A stretch of DNA of 64,000 bases, from the NCBI GenBank assembly GCA_015069695.1, contig JADCRZ010000013.1, forward strand, positions 81,481 through 145,480, in the 5' to 3' direction. Origin of the DNA: Williamsia sp. Its GTDB lineage: Bacteria; Bacteroidota; Bacteroidia; Chitinophagales; Chitinophagaceae. Below, piece after piece: positions 54,319-63,170 of this stretch. The notes beneath the pieces were generated by a model. It was given only the letters and a program-made list of their open reading frames with translations, did not search any database and was not told the origin of the DNA. The position numbers were made by a program, and so were the translations under genes. Position 1 is the stretch's first letter; each line of letters starts with the position of its first letter.

Positions 54319-54916
54319 AAAGAGTGAATATAGAATCAAAATTAGGTGAATTAGTCGTCTTTTATAATGTGAATACGTTACATTTTAATTCTATTTAAAT
54401 CAATTTTATTCTTTTTATATCTCTCAAAATTATGAAACGCTGTTGTGATGTGATGTGAGTTCACACCGGGAGAATAGTTTTAATATGGAATGGTTGTCAG
54501 GAGGAAAATTTTTGCTAAATAATGGAGATTTTAGCTGGATTCTATTGTGTAGTGGATTTGATCATTGAAATGTGATTTCAAATCACGAAACAGAATTAAT
54601 TGAATTCAATTACAGCAATCCCTAAAACTTGATTAGCCTAATTCTTGTAGAGCTGAATTAAGAATTGATTGCTTCATTAATCATATGTTATTAAAGAATT
54701 AGTTGATTTTAATTCTTTTAATTCCAAATTCATTAATAGCGCTGGCCAGTTACATTCAATGAATTAACCTATACGCCTATATCACAAAATTCCAGAAAGC
54801 TAGGGGAGTTAAATCAACCCTGGGATGGGCAATCCTGAATTCACAATATATTTAGGCATTTTTAGAGTATTCTCATTCGCTGTTCGTCTTGTTCGAGTAT
54901 AACCAGGTTAGCACAC
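54319..54916. other. AT-rich spacer without a gene
   Basis: About 600 bases rich in AATT and TTAAT runs between a minus-strand hypothetical gene and the sigma-factor gene. No open frame, tRNA, terminator hairpin or clear inverted repeat was found. It is more AT-rich than its surroundings. Confidence 0.6.
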
Positions 54917-55468
54917 ATGGCCCAGAGCCAGAAAAATATTGTCCAGGCTGTTGCCGATTACGGCAAACGGCTGTTCCATTTCATCCGCCGGCGCGTAAAC
55001 AGCGACGAAGATGCTGAAGACATCCTGCAGGATGTATGGTACCGTTTCACAAATACGAGCGAAAAAGAAGTCATCGACCAGGTCAGCGCCTGGCTGTTCC
55101 GCGTGGCGCGGAATGTGATTACAGACAAATACAGAAAGCACCGCGAAGAGTTGCTGGATGATTTCCAGCAGGAAGATGAGGAAGAAAACATTGATTTTCT
55201 TGACATTCTGCTGCCCGACAACACCAATAACCCCGAAACTGAACACCTCCGGCGCCTGTTCTGGCAGCAGTTGCTGGAAGCGCTGGATGAACTGCCGGAA
55301 AACCAGCGGACTGTTTTTGTATGGAATGAACTGGAGGGCCGTACGTTTGCAGAGATTGCAGAACAAACCGGCGAAAACATAAAAACGCTTATTTCACGCA
55401 AAGGATATGCTGTTAAGCACCTGCGCAAACGACTGGAGAACCTGTATTACGAATTTATTAATTATTAA
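54917..55468 (+). CDS. ECF-type RNA polymerase sigma factor
   Basis: 183 residues with sigma-2 (RRRVNSDEDAEDILQDVWYR, AWLFRVARNVITDKYRKHRE) and sigma-4 (ALDELPENQRTVFVWNELEG, RTFAEIAEQTGENIKTLISR). An acidic linker, DFQQEDEEENIDFLDIL, joins them. The protein directs transcription of a small regulon in response to an outside signal. No classical FecR-type anti-sigma gene follows; a small membrane protein gene starts 4 bases after its stop. Confidence 0.93.
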   Translation: MAQSQKNIVQAVADYGKRLFHFIRRRVNSDEDAEDILQDVWYRFTNTSEKEVIDQVSAWLFRVARNVITDKYRKHREELLDDFQQEDEEENIDFLDILLPDNTNNPETEHLRRLFWQQLLEALDELPENQRTVFVWNELEGRTFAEIAEQTGENIKTLISRKGYAVKHLRKRLENLYYEFINY

Positions 55469-55472
55469 ACGT

Positions 55473-55808
55473 ATGCCTTTTAACAGACACCGTCATCCTG
55501 GAAGCCGCATACCGCTGTTTATGATATTTATGGTGGCCAAAACTGCCGTGCTGGCTGCATTGGTCAGGCTATTGTGGAATTTCGCCTTGCCCCCCGCCTT
55601 GGGTACCAACCTGATTACATACTGGCAGGCACTTGCTTTGTTGGTTCTCAGCCGTATTCTCTTTGGAAGGGCTCCCTTTTTTACCCCTCCCGGCAAGCAC
55701 CCCGGTAACTGGCAAGGTGGATCCTGGCGGTCTAAATGGATGCAAATGACACCGGAAGACCGGGAAAAATTCCAGGAAGAATGGCGCAAACGCTGGCGGG
55801 GTCACTGA
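55473..55808 (+). CDS. Small membrane protein co-encoded with the sigma factor
   Basis: 111 residues from MPFNRHRHPGSRIPLFMIFM. Two membrane helices (MIFMVAKTAVLAALVRLLWN and TYWQALALLVLSRILFG) are followed by a basic and tryptophan-rich tail, TPEDREKFQEEWRKRWRGH. It begins 4 bases after the sigma stop and is surely co-transcribed, so an anti-sigma or sensing role is possible, but no anti-sigma domain is visible. It ends near a terminator. Confidence 0.75.
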   Translation: MPFNRHRHPGSRIPLFMIFMVAKTAVLAALVRLLWNFALPPALGTNLITYWQALALLVLSRILFGRAPFFTPPGKHPGNWQGGSWRSKWMQMTPEDREKFQEEWRKRWRGH

Positions 55809-55826
55809 TCATCTATAGAAGACAGG

Positions 55827-55870
55827 AAAAAGGGGTAGAAAAGAGCGGCGTCCAATTTCCTACCCTTTTT
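55827..55870. terminator. Bidirectional terminator between sigma-operon and mqo
   Basis: aaaaaggggtag pairs with ctacccttttt (one base bulge) with a loop of about 20 bases. A-runs and T-runs make it work in both directions for two convergent genes. Confidence 0.7.
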
Positions 55871-55896
55871 GAGCGGAAAAATTATGTTAAGCAGAT

Positions 55897-57435
55897 CTAA
55901 GCCGGCTGCATTGCATCTTGGTGCATGGTATCCTCTACCTTGATACCCAGCACTTCGCTCGTACGCGACCTGGTCTGTTGGGTAAGCGCTTCATTCTTTG
56001 CCAGTGACTCACCATATGAGGGAATAAGTTCCCTTAACTTCTTTTGCCATGCGTCAGAAGCAGTCTGCTCAGGGAAGCAGCGCTTTAAAAGTCCCAGCAT
56101 GATGGAAACGGCTGTCGATGCCCCGGGTGAAGCACCCAACAGGGCGGCTATGCTACCATCAGCTGCACTAACCACCTCCGTACCAAACTCCAGTATACCT
56201 CCTTGTTCTTCATCTTTTTTGATCACCTGTACCCGCTGTCCGGCGATTTCCAGCGCCCAATCTTCAATTACCGCATTCGGTAAATACTCTTTCAAGGCTT
56301 CCAGCCTGTCTTCCGGCGACTGCCGCACCTGGTCGATCAAATAGCGGGTGAGCGGTATATTGTGGATGCCCGCTGCCAGCATGGGAAGTATGTTATTGGG
56401 TTTGATGGAAAGCGGCAGGTCGAGATAAGAACCATTTTTCAAAAACTTGGTCGAAAAACCAGCATAAGGTCCAAAAAGAAGTTCTTTTTTGCCATTGATC
56501 ATGCGGGTATCCAGGTGGGGAACCGACATGGGAGGGGAGCCTACCGCCGCTTTTCCGTAAACCTTGGCATTGTGGCGTTCAATAACCTCTTCATTGATGC
56601 ATTTGAGCCATTGCCCGCTCACGGGAAAACCTCCGTATCCTTTGCTTTCCGGAATGCCTGATTTTTCCAGCAAGGGAAGCGATCCGCCTCCGGCGCCAAT
56701 AAATACAAACTTCGCCCGGATATCACGCTTTTTCTTGTTCGACAGGTCTTTCACCGTGATTTCCCACCGGTTCTCATCGTTCTGATCCAAATCCCTTACC
56801 TCGTGGTTGAAATAGATAGATACGTTGGGTCTTTTTTTGAGTTCCCCAAACATGTTGCGGGTAAGGTCACCAAAGTTGACATCCGTTCCTATGTCCATGC
56901 GGGTGGCGGCCACAGGTTCATTCCCTTCCCGTCCTTCCATCACCAGCGGTATCCATTTTTCGATCTCGGCTTTGTCTTCCGAATATCGCATCCCTTTAAA
57001 CAGGTGTGATTGCTGCAGGGCCTCATAGCGTTTGCGCAGGTACTGGATGTTCTCTTCACCCCATACAAAGCTCATATGCGGAATGGTTCTGATAAAGCAG
57101 GGAATGCATTCCAGATAACCCTTCTCGACCAGGTAGGCCCAGAATTCTTTTGAAACTTCAAATGATTCGGCAATGTTCACTGCCTTGGATGTATCGATCG
57201 TTCCATCCTCGCGCTCAGGTGTGTAATTCAGCTCGCAAAACGCCGAATGGCCCGTTCCCGCATTGTTCCAGGCATCCGAGCTTTCAGCTGCAGCCACGTC
57301 CAGCCGCTCAAAAATTTCAATGCTCAGGTTGGGCTCTAACTCCTTGAGCATCATACCCAGGGTGGCACTCATAATGCCAGCCCCGATCAGTACAACATCT
57401 ACATTTGTCTCTTTCGTTTTTTGTCGCTTGCTCAT
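55897..57435 (-). CDS. mqo: Malate:quinone oxidoreductase
   Basis: 512 residues beginning [20 protein letters not shown]; the added residues of the longer frame look unlikely. The FAD site is [20 protein letters not shown]; other family stretches are [60 protein letters not shown] and [20 protein letters not shown]. It oxidises malate to oxaloacetate at the membrane and passes electrons to quinones, in the TCA cycle. It stands as a single gene. Confidence 0.96.
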   Translation of the reverse strand: MSKRQKTKETNVDVVLIGAGIMSATLGMMLKELEPNLSIEIFERLDVAAAESSDAWNNAGTGHSAFCELNYTPEREDGTIDTSKAVNIAESFEVSKEFWAYLVEKGYLECIPCFIRTIPHMSFVWGEENIQYLRKRYEALQQSHLFKGMRYSEDKAEIEKWIPLVMEGREGNEPVAATRMDIGTDVNFGDLTRNMFGELKKRPNVSIYFNHEVRDLDQNDENRWEITVKDLSNKKKRDIRAKFVFIGAGGGSLPLLEKSGIPESKGYGGFPVSGQWLKCINEEVIERHNAKVYGKAAVGSPPMSVPHLDTRMINGKKELLFGPYAGFSTKFLKNGSYLDLPLSIKPNNILPMLAAGIHNIPLTRYLIDQVRQSPEDRLEALKEYLPNAVIEDWALEIAGQRVQVIKKDEEQGGILEFGTEVVSAADGSIAALLGASPGASTAVSIMLGLLKRCFPEQTASDAWQKKLRELIPSYGESLAKNEALTQQTRSRTSEVLGIKVEDTMHQDAMQPA

Positions 57436-57506
57436 ACATTCAATGTTGCGGTAAAGATACACGTAAATTAACAGAAGAACCTGCCAAGGCCCGAATCAAC
57501 TCTACT

Positions 57507-58202
57507 TCAATCCTTTCTCCACTTGCTGATAAAATCAGCATAGCTGTCACTGATGGGGATCTCAGCAGCTGTAAGCCGGATCTTCCGGTTTACGATCGAG
57601 CGGATCTTTGAAAGAGAGACCACATAGCTTCTGTGAACGCGCTGAAACTGGTCAGGCGGGAGTTTTTCCAGCATGTTTTTGAGGGTCATCAGGGTCATGA
57701 CCGGTTTTTCATCCGTGCGGTGTATCTTGATATAATCTTCAAAGCTTTCGATGTATTCAATTTCATGCAGGTTGATCTTTACCAGCTGGTACTCAGCCCT
57801 TACAAACAGCGCCTGCTCCTGGGTCTTTTTCTGCACATCGCGGAACTCGAGGTAGTCCAGGACCTTTTCGGCTGCCTTTTCAAAGCGTTCAAAGGAGATG
57901 GGTTTAAGCAGGTAGTCGAGCGCATTGAGGTCGAAGCCATCAATGGCAAATTTTTTATAAGCGGTGGTAAAGATGATGGCAGGCTTGGTTTGAAGGGATT
58001 TTACGAGTTCCAGCCCGGTGATATCAGGCATGTTGATGTCTATAAAAAGCAGGTCTACCGCATGGTTGCGCAAGTATTCAGCGCCGGCAATGGCATCGTC
58101 GAAGGTATGCAGCAGCTTAAAAGCTGGAAACCGTTTGATGTATTCACGGATCAGCTGCAGGGCCAGGGGCTCATCGTCGATCGCTATGCATTTGATCTCC
58201 AT
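57507..58202 (-). CDS. LytTR-family response regulator
   Basis: 231 residues with an N-terminal receiver domain (MEIKCIAIDDEPLALQLIRE; phospho-acceptor Asp55 in LLFIDINMPDITGLELVKSL; TTAYKKFAIDGFDLNALDYL) and a C-terminal LytTR DNA-binding domain (RVHRSYVVSLSKIRSIVNRK). It is the partner of the sensor kinase encoded 51 bases upstream. Such pairs in Bacteroidota often control local transport or surface genes, but no clear target is nearby. Confidence 0.95.
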   Translation of the reverse strand: MEIKCIAIDDEPLALQLIREYIKRFPAFKLLHTFDDAIAGAEYLRNHAVDLLFIDINMPDITGLELVKSLQTKPAIIFTTAYKKFAIDGFDLNALDYLLKPISFERFEKAAEKVLDYLEFRDVQKKTQEQALFVRAEYQLVKINLHEIEYIESFEDYIKIHRTDEKPVMTLMTLKNMLEKLPPDQFQRVHRSYVVSLSKIRSIVNRKIRLTAAEIPISDSYADFISKWRKD

Positions 58203-58253
58203 GTCCTAAAGATACTATAATGAGAATACACCGGTCAACCCGGGAGGAACCCT

Positions 58254-59360
58254 TTAAAGGATCAGGGAAAGATGGACGGTATACAGGTCGTCTTTAGAGA
58301 TGATGTCAAGCACATACCTGGACGGATAGAGAAAATCAAGCCTTTGCCGGGTATTGTTGATGCCGATGCCTGTACGGTCCTTATCCTGCTTGCCGGAAAA
58401 GATCTTGTTCTGGCAGAAAAAGTCAACTGTGTGTTTATCAATAAAAATCTTGATCAGGATATCCCAGGGCTCGTGGCTGCTGATACCGTATTTAAATACA
58501 TTTTCGATAAAGGTCATTAGCACAAGCGGGGCGATTTGTTTTCCGGTGGCATCTCCGCCCACGGAAAAGTTAATGGAAGCCTGGGTATTCAGGCGGATGC
58601 GCTGCAGGTCAATGTAGTCACTTATACAACTGATCTCATCTTCAAGCGATACATAATTCTGCGCTGCCTCATCGGTCATATAGCGCATGATATTAGACAA
58701 TTTCATGATGGCCTCAGGCGTCTGCTTGCTTCCTGTTACCGCAAGCGAGTAAATATTGTTGAGCGTATTGAACAAAAAATGGGGATTGATCTGTGCTTTC
58801 AGGAAAGACAATTCTGCATTTGCCTTGTCTGCCTCGGCCTGTACAGCCCTTTTTTCTGTGATACGCCACTGCCGGATGATCTGGATGGCTGTGCTGAGCG
58901 ACCAGATCATAAAAAACAAGACAATGCTTACAATGTCAATGTGCTCGGGATAAGCTTCCGGGCGGGGAGGGGCCCGGTTCTCTGCACCCGGGTAAGCAGA
59001 TCCGGGCGGTGGGGGCCGATCTCCAAACCGGGGCCCCTGCTCAGAAAAGCCCTGGTTATGATTGTAGATATGGTCAAAAGGCTGTGTAAGATACACGCCC
59101 AGCAGCAGGAGCAGGATGGCAGCTACATAGAACACATACCGCCGGCGCAGGTATAAATGCGGAACCAGCACTTTCAGGTTGAAATAAAATATAGACAGAT
59201 AGGTGGTATAGAACAGCAGGTATTGGAGGGAAAAGAAATCTGCAAAGGTTTGGTGGTGATGAGAAGCCAGGGAATCAAAGCTAATGATCAGGCTAAAAAA
59301 GAGGAGCCAGCTGATTACATGTGCAATCACCGAAGAAACCCGGAATAAGACCATGCGCAA
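58254..59360 (-). CDS. LytS/YehU-type sensor histidine kinase
   Basis: 368 residues with about four N-terminal membrane helices, a Pro-rich linker (FGDRPPPPGSAYPGAENRAP) after the third, and the His-kinase domain with the phospho-accepting His in LKAQINPHFLFNTLNNIYSL. The ATP-binding region has LVLMTFIENVFKYGISSHEP and GIGINNTRQRLDFLYPSRY. The Met three residues in is also possible. It phosphorylates the adjacent LytTR regulator. The 323-base spacer upstream, before the DUF4142 gene, contains no coding region. Confidence 0.94.
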   Translation of the reverse strand: MRMVLFRVSSVIAHVISWLLFFSLIISFDSLASHHHQTFADFFSLQYLLFYTTYLSIFYFNLKVLVPHLYLRRRYVFYVAAILLLLLGVYLTQPFDHIYNHNQGFSEQGPRFGDRPPPPGSAYPGAENRAPPRPEAYPEHIDIVSIVLFFMIWSLSTAIQIIRQWRITEKRAVQAEADKANAELSFLKAQINPHFLFNTLNNIYSLAVTGSKQTPEAIMKLSNIMRYMTDEAAQNYVSLEDEISCISDYIDLQRIRLNTQASINFSVGGDATGKQIAPLVLMTFIENVFKYGISSHEPWDILIKIFIDKHTVDFFCQNKIFSGKQDKDRTGIGINNTRQRLDFLYPSRYVLDIISKDDLYTVHLSLIL

Positions 59361-59683
59361 AAAAACAGATTTGGCTACAATATAGGAGTAATCTATCGGT
59401 CATTGCAATCATTGTATAGACGAATGACCGGCTCCTGGCTTGCAATAGCCACCCAGGGGGTGCGTGGGCGCACGTGCCTAGCAGTTCAAACAGTAGAATT
59501 AGTTCTACAAACAAATCAAATCTAACCTTCATGTGCACATGCTTTCAGGCGTTAAAAGCCTTCCGGAAGGGTTTGATTTTGAATAAATACAAGTCTGCAG
59601 GCTACAAGACCCCCTCTTGGATTACTCCAGCAGGCGGGCACAACTTTTGTCCTTTTCATACCCATAACCTTAAATTCAACACA
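59361..59683. other. Spacer between sensor kinase and DUF4142 gene
   Basis: Divergent promoter region of 323 bases. It has a GC-rich patch (gggggtgcgtgggcgcacgtgc) near 59455-59477 with short dyad symmetry and otherwise nothing coding. Confidence 0.5.
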
Positions 59684-60253
59684 ATGAAAAAGTTCAGCTT
59701 GATAGCTATGATGGTTGTAGCTGCATGTTCTTTACAGTCCTGCGGCAGTAACAACAACGATAAATCCAACGAAGACAGCGTAGACAATGCCCGTGATTTA
59801 AACAAGGACAATTCTTCTGTAGAGCATGATGATTCAAAATTCGCAGTAGATGCTGCCAGCGGTGGTATGCTGGAAGTAGCGCTGGGACAGCTTGCCGTCC
59901 AGAAATCTCAAAACCAGCGGGTAAAAAATTTCGGATCTATGATGGTAACTGATCATACCAAGGCGAACAATGAGCTTAAAGCGCTGGCCGGTAACAAAAA
60001 CATCGTCCTCCCGGCTGCATTGGGAGATGACGCACAAAAGCATGTGGATGAAATGAGCAAGAAAACAGGCACCGACTTTGACAAAGCTTACATAGGCATG
60101 ATGGTAGACGACCACAAAGATGATATTGACGAATTTGAAAAAGCGGCTGACAAGGCCAAGGACGTAGACCTTAAATCTTTTGCTTCCACCAAGTTACCAA
60201 CCTTGCGCATGCACCTGGATTCCGCAAAAGCGATCCATGATGCAATGAAATAA
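59684..60253 (+). CDS. DUF4142 domain lipoprotein
   Basis: 189 residues beginning MKKFSLIAMMVVAACSLQSC, with a lipobox; the longer frame reaches further but lacks a signal. The mature part is a four-helix DUF4142/ferritin-like bundle (LEVALGQLAVQKSQNQRVKN, MVTDHTKANNELKALAGNKN, AYIGMMVDDHKDDIDEFEKA). The family is abundant in Bacteroidota and stress-linked; the exact function is unknown. Ser/Asn/Asp-rich linker after the lipobox suits surface or periplasmic exposure. Confidence 0.9.
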   Translation: MKKFSLIAMMVVAACSLQSCGSNNNDKSNEDSVDNARDLNKDNSSVEHDDSKFAVDAASGGMLEVALGQLAVQKSQNQRVKNFGSMMVTDHTKANNELKALAGNKNIVLPAALGDDAQKHVDEMSKKTGTDFDKAYIGMMVDDHKDDIDEFEKAADKAKDVDLKSFASTKLPTLRMHLDSAKAIHDAMK

Positions 60254-60285
60254 GCTGGATTTGTAATGGAGGCAGTTAGAAAAAG

Positions 60286-60314
60286 CGGCACACGGAACAT
60301 CCGGTGCCGTTTTT
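60286..60314. terminator. Bidirectional terminator between DUF4142 gene and nnr
   Basis: cggcac pairs with gtgccg, extended by cgg/ccg after a bulged base, with T-run on the plus side and a complementary A-run (T on minus) on the other. It separates convergent genes. Confidence 0.78.
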
Positions 60315-60317
60315 GAT

Positions 60318-61832
60318 TTATTTTCCTGCCCCAATCTCCTGAAAGGCAGGTCCGATCCCCTCAATGATGTCCTGGGCAACCATCGCTTCCTGTGAGTGGA
60401 TGCTCGCTGCCTTGTCGCCTGCCAGTCCGTGCAGGTATACACCCAGCAACGCGGCAGTGGCAGGCGTATAGTTTTGTGCCAGCAGGCCGGTCAGAAAGCC
60501 GGTAAGCACATCGCCGCTGCCTCCGGTGGCCATACCTGCATTGCCTGTTGTATTGAAATAGCCTTTTCCGCCCGGCATGGCAATAAATGTGTGGTGTCCT
60601 TTCAGCACTATGATCACGCTCAGGTCCTTGGCCTTTCTCACGGCCAGTTCCAGCTTTTCAAAATCATTGGAACTGGCGCCAAACAGCCGCTCAAATTCTT
60701 TTGGATGGGGTGTAAGGATCGAAAAAGGAGGGAGGCTGGCCAGGCCGTCCGGCTGGCGGGCAATGATATTCAGTGCATCCGCATCCAGGACCAGGGGCTT
60801 TTTATAGGTAGAAAGCACGTCCAGCAAGGCTTTTGCAGTCGCCTCTTCTGTTCCTAAACCGGGACCGATCCCGAGCGCGCCAAACTTTGTCAGATCGGTT
60901 TTTATAGCTGTGGTAAACTCCCTGTTCTCATCCGTGTACGTCATTGCTTCCGGCACGGCAGTTTGCAGGATAGGATACCCGCAGCGGGGTATATAACAGC
61001 TGAGCAACCCGACACCGCTACGTAAACAGGCTTTGGCAGACAGCACAGCAGCACCTATTTTCCCGTAACTCCCTGCGATGAGCAAGGCGTGTCCGAAGCT
61101 GCCTTTGTGCGAAAACGCCTTTCTGGGCTTGTAAAGCAATCGAATGATCGCTGCGTGGACTGTTTCAAACGGACTGTATACTGTTTCCAGGAAACCTGCA
61201 TCCAGGCCAATATCCAGTATATGGACGGACCCGGTCAAAGGTTCATTTTCTGCTACCAGAAAAGCCAGCTTGGGAATCTGAAAGCTTACCGTGTGGCGCG
61301 CACGGACAACCGGATGCCCGATGGAGCTTTTATCTGCAAACATCCCGCTCGGCAGGTCGATCGCGATCGTTTCCATTCCCAAGCCATTGATCCATGCTGT
61401 TAGTTCGGCTGCCCATCCCTCCAGGGGCCGGTTCAAACCTGATCCAAACAGGGCATCTATCAAAACGCCGCTTTTTTCCAGCGTGGGCAATCCGTTTGCA
61501 TCCCGGATGTATTGAACAGGCACACCCGTTTGCTGCAGTCTTTGCAGATTGGCACTGAAATCAGCGGATGGCTTTGCAGGAGTTTCCAGAATAAAAACGC
61601 CTACACCGGCTGCCCCTTTTTCCTTTAGCAGGCGGGCAAGCGCCAATCCATCCCCTCCATTGTTTCCTTTGCCGCAGAAAATAAATAGCTCACGTGGTAA
61701 ATACCCGTGCAGCTCCAGCCAATCCAGACAGGCAGTGGCGGCCCTTTCCATCAGTTCCAGTGAAGAGATGCCCTGCCGGCTGCAGGTAAAAGCATCCCAT
61801 TCTTTGATCTGTGCAGAAGAAAGCAGTTCCAT
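60318..61832 (-). CDS. nnr: Bifunctional NAD(P)HX epimerase and ADP-dependent NAD(P)HX dehydratase
   Basis: 504 residues with an N-terminal YjeF epimerase domain (ELFIFCGKGNNGGDGLALAR; IAIDLPSGMFADKS) and a C-terminal ADP-dependent dehydratase (FGALGIGPGLGTEEATAKAL, LVLDADALNIIA, ILTPHPKEFERLFG, GNAGMATGGSGDVLTGFLTG). Both active parts are complete. The enzyme repairs hydrated, damaged NAD(P)H in the cytoplasm. It precedes no partner gene, and the serine hydrolase upstream is separate. Confidence 0.96.
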   Translation of the reverse strand: MELLSSAQIKEWDAFTCSRQGISSLELMERAATACLDWLELHGYLPRELFIFCGKGNNGGDGLALARLLKEKGAAGVGVFILETPAKPSADFSANLQRLQQTGVPVQYIRDANGLPTLEKSGVLIDALFGSGLNRPLEGWAAELTAWINGLGMETIAIDLPSGMFADKSSIGHPVVRARHTVSFQIPKLAFLVAENEPLTGSVHILDIGLDAGFLETVYSPFETVHAAIIRLLYKPRKAFSHKGSFGHALLIAGSYGKIGAAVLSAKACLRSGVGLLSCYIPRCGYPILQTAVPEAMTYTDENREFTTAIKTDLTKFGALGIGPGLGTEEATAKALLDVLSTYKKPLVLDADALNIIARQPDGLASLPPFSILTPHPKEFERLFGASSNDFEKLELAVRKAKDLSVIIVLKGHHTFIAMPGGKGYFNTTGNAGMATGGSGDVLTGFLTGLLAQNYTPATAALLGVYLHGLAGDKAASIHSQEAMVAQDIIEGIGPAFQEIGAGK

Positions 61833-61885
61833 GCGCGAGAAATTAAAAATTCAAGATAGGAACTTTTCCCGTTCGGCGCCTTTGG

Positions 61886-63076
61886 TTACTCACCCAGTTC
61901 TATGCTTTGTCCATAACTGCCAAACAGGCTGCATATATTCTTGGTGGAATAAACCTGCCGGTTGAACCGGTTGCTCAGCACAATAATCACCGTGTGTTCA
62001 TCAATCAACCGGATAAAAACGCTGTTGTTGCCATGCCACCAGCCATTGTGGTACAGGAGTTTTTTGCCATTGTCCAGCAGGGTCATGCGCCAGCCCAGCC
62101 CGTAATTGCGTTTGCCTTCCCGCTCAAAGCTGTAGGGAGTAAAGGCACTGTCGAGGGTGGCTTTGGTAAATAAGTTACCGGGGTAAAGTGCCTCGTTCCA
62201 TTTCAGCATGTCGCGCACCGTGCTGTAAATATTTTTATCACCATACACTACATCCAGGAATTCGTAGGGGAATTTTTTGTTGTTCCATTGGAAAGAGGGA
62301 AGTGAGCGGGAGAGATCCTGCGGTGTAAACACATAGGTGTCATTCATGCGCAGGGGCTTGAAAAAAGTATTCTCCATAAACTCCCTGTACGACCCTCCGC
62401 TTACACTTTCAATGATCAGGGCCAGCAGGACGTAGTTCGTGTTGCAATAAGCAAAATGCTTTCCGGAAGGGAACTCCAGCGGCGGATGCATGGTATACAG
62501 CGATTTCAGCACATCCTGGTTCGTGACCATCTGCTTCTTATCCCATTTATAACTTTCCAGATAGTGCAGGTAGTTGGGCAGGCCGCTGCGGTGGTTCAGG
62601 AGCATCTTGATGGTAATGCCGGGATAGGGAAAATCTGCAAAATACTTGTTGAGGGTATCGTTCAATCCCAGCTTTCCCTGCTCCCACAGCTTGAGGATTC
62701 CCATGGCCGTGAATGTTTTGGAAACAGAGGCCAGGTGAAAAGAGCTGTGCGCAGTAATAGAATCTTTTCGGAGAACCGGGTCTGCGAAGCCGGCATATTT
62801 CTCGTACACCACGACGCCTCCCTTGGCGACCAGGATGCCGCCGTTAAACGTTTGCGTGGGCAGCAGGCTGTCGAAGAATTGTTTTGAATAAGCTGCGTAA
62901 TGCAAATACTCCTGCTCAGGCAGGCGTGCGCCGCCTGTTACCGATGTATCTGTTGCCATATGACTGGCATAGATCGTTCCTTTTTTATCTACCTGGTTAC
63001 AGGCAAAACAGCCTGCACAAATCAACAACCACCCCATCTGTTGTTTCATCAAATGGACCCAATTTGGCTTCCTCAT
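61886..63076 (-). CDS. Serine hydrolase (class C beta-lactamase/penicillin-binding-like), lipoprotein
   Basis: About 396 residues from MRKPNWVHLMKQQMGWLLIC; another Met nine codons on gives MKQQMGWLLICAGCFACNQV with a lipobox, and a third in-frame Met at 63106. The active-site SxxK is in SSFHLASVSKTFTAMGILKL, the YxN-type Tyr-Cys-Asn in GKHFAYCNTNYVLLALIIES, and KLLYHNGWWHGNNSVF supplies the HxG region. Members range from beta-lactamases to esterases and D-aminopeptidases; function here is open. It is divergent from serA. Confidence 0.9.
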   Translation of the reverse strand: MRKPNWVHLMKQQMGWLLICAGCFACNQVDKKGTIYASHMATDTSVTGGARLPEQEYLHYAAYSKQFFDSLLPTQTFNGGILVAKGGVVVYEKYAGFADPVLRKDSITAHSSFHLASVSKTFTAMGILKLWEQGKLGLNDTLNKYFADFPYPGITIKMLLNHRSGLPNYLHYLESYKWDKKQMVTNQDVLKSLYTMHPPLEFPSGKHFAYCNTNYVLLALIIESVSGGSYREFMENTFFKPLRMNDTYVFTPQDLSRSLPSFQWNNKKFPYEFLDVVYGDKNIYSTVRDMLKWNEALYPGNLFTKATLDSAFTPYSFEREGKRNYGLGWRMTLLDNGKKLLYHNGWWHGNNSVFIRLIDEHTVIIVLSNRFNRQVYSTKNICSLFGSYGQSIELGE

Positions 63077-63170
63077 TTTACAAAAATAGTTGTGCGGCCT
63101 TGACAAAGTTCAGATTATAACGGTTTCTTTTGTTTTTATTGTTTCAGAGATATGGAGCATATTTGCAGAC

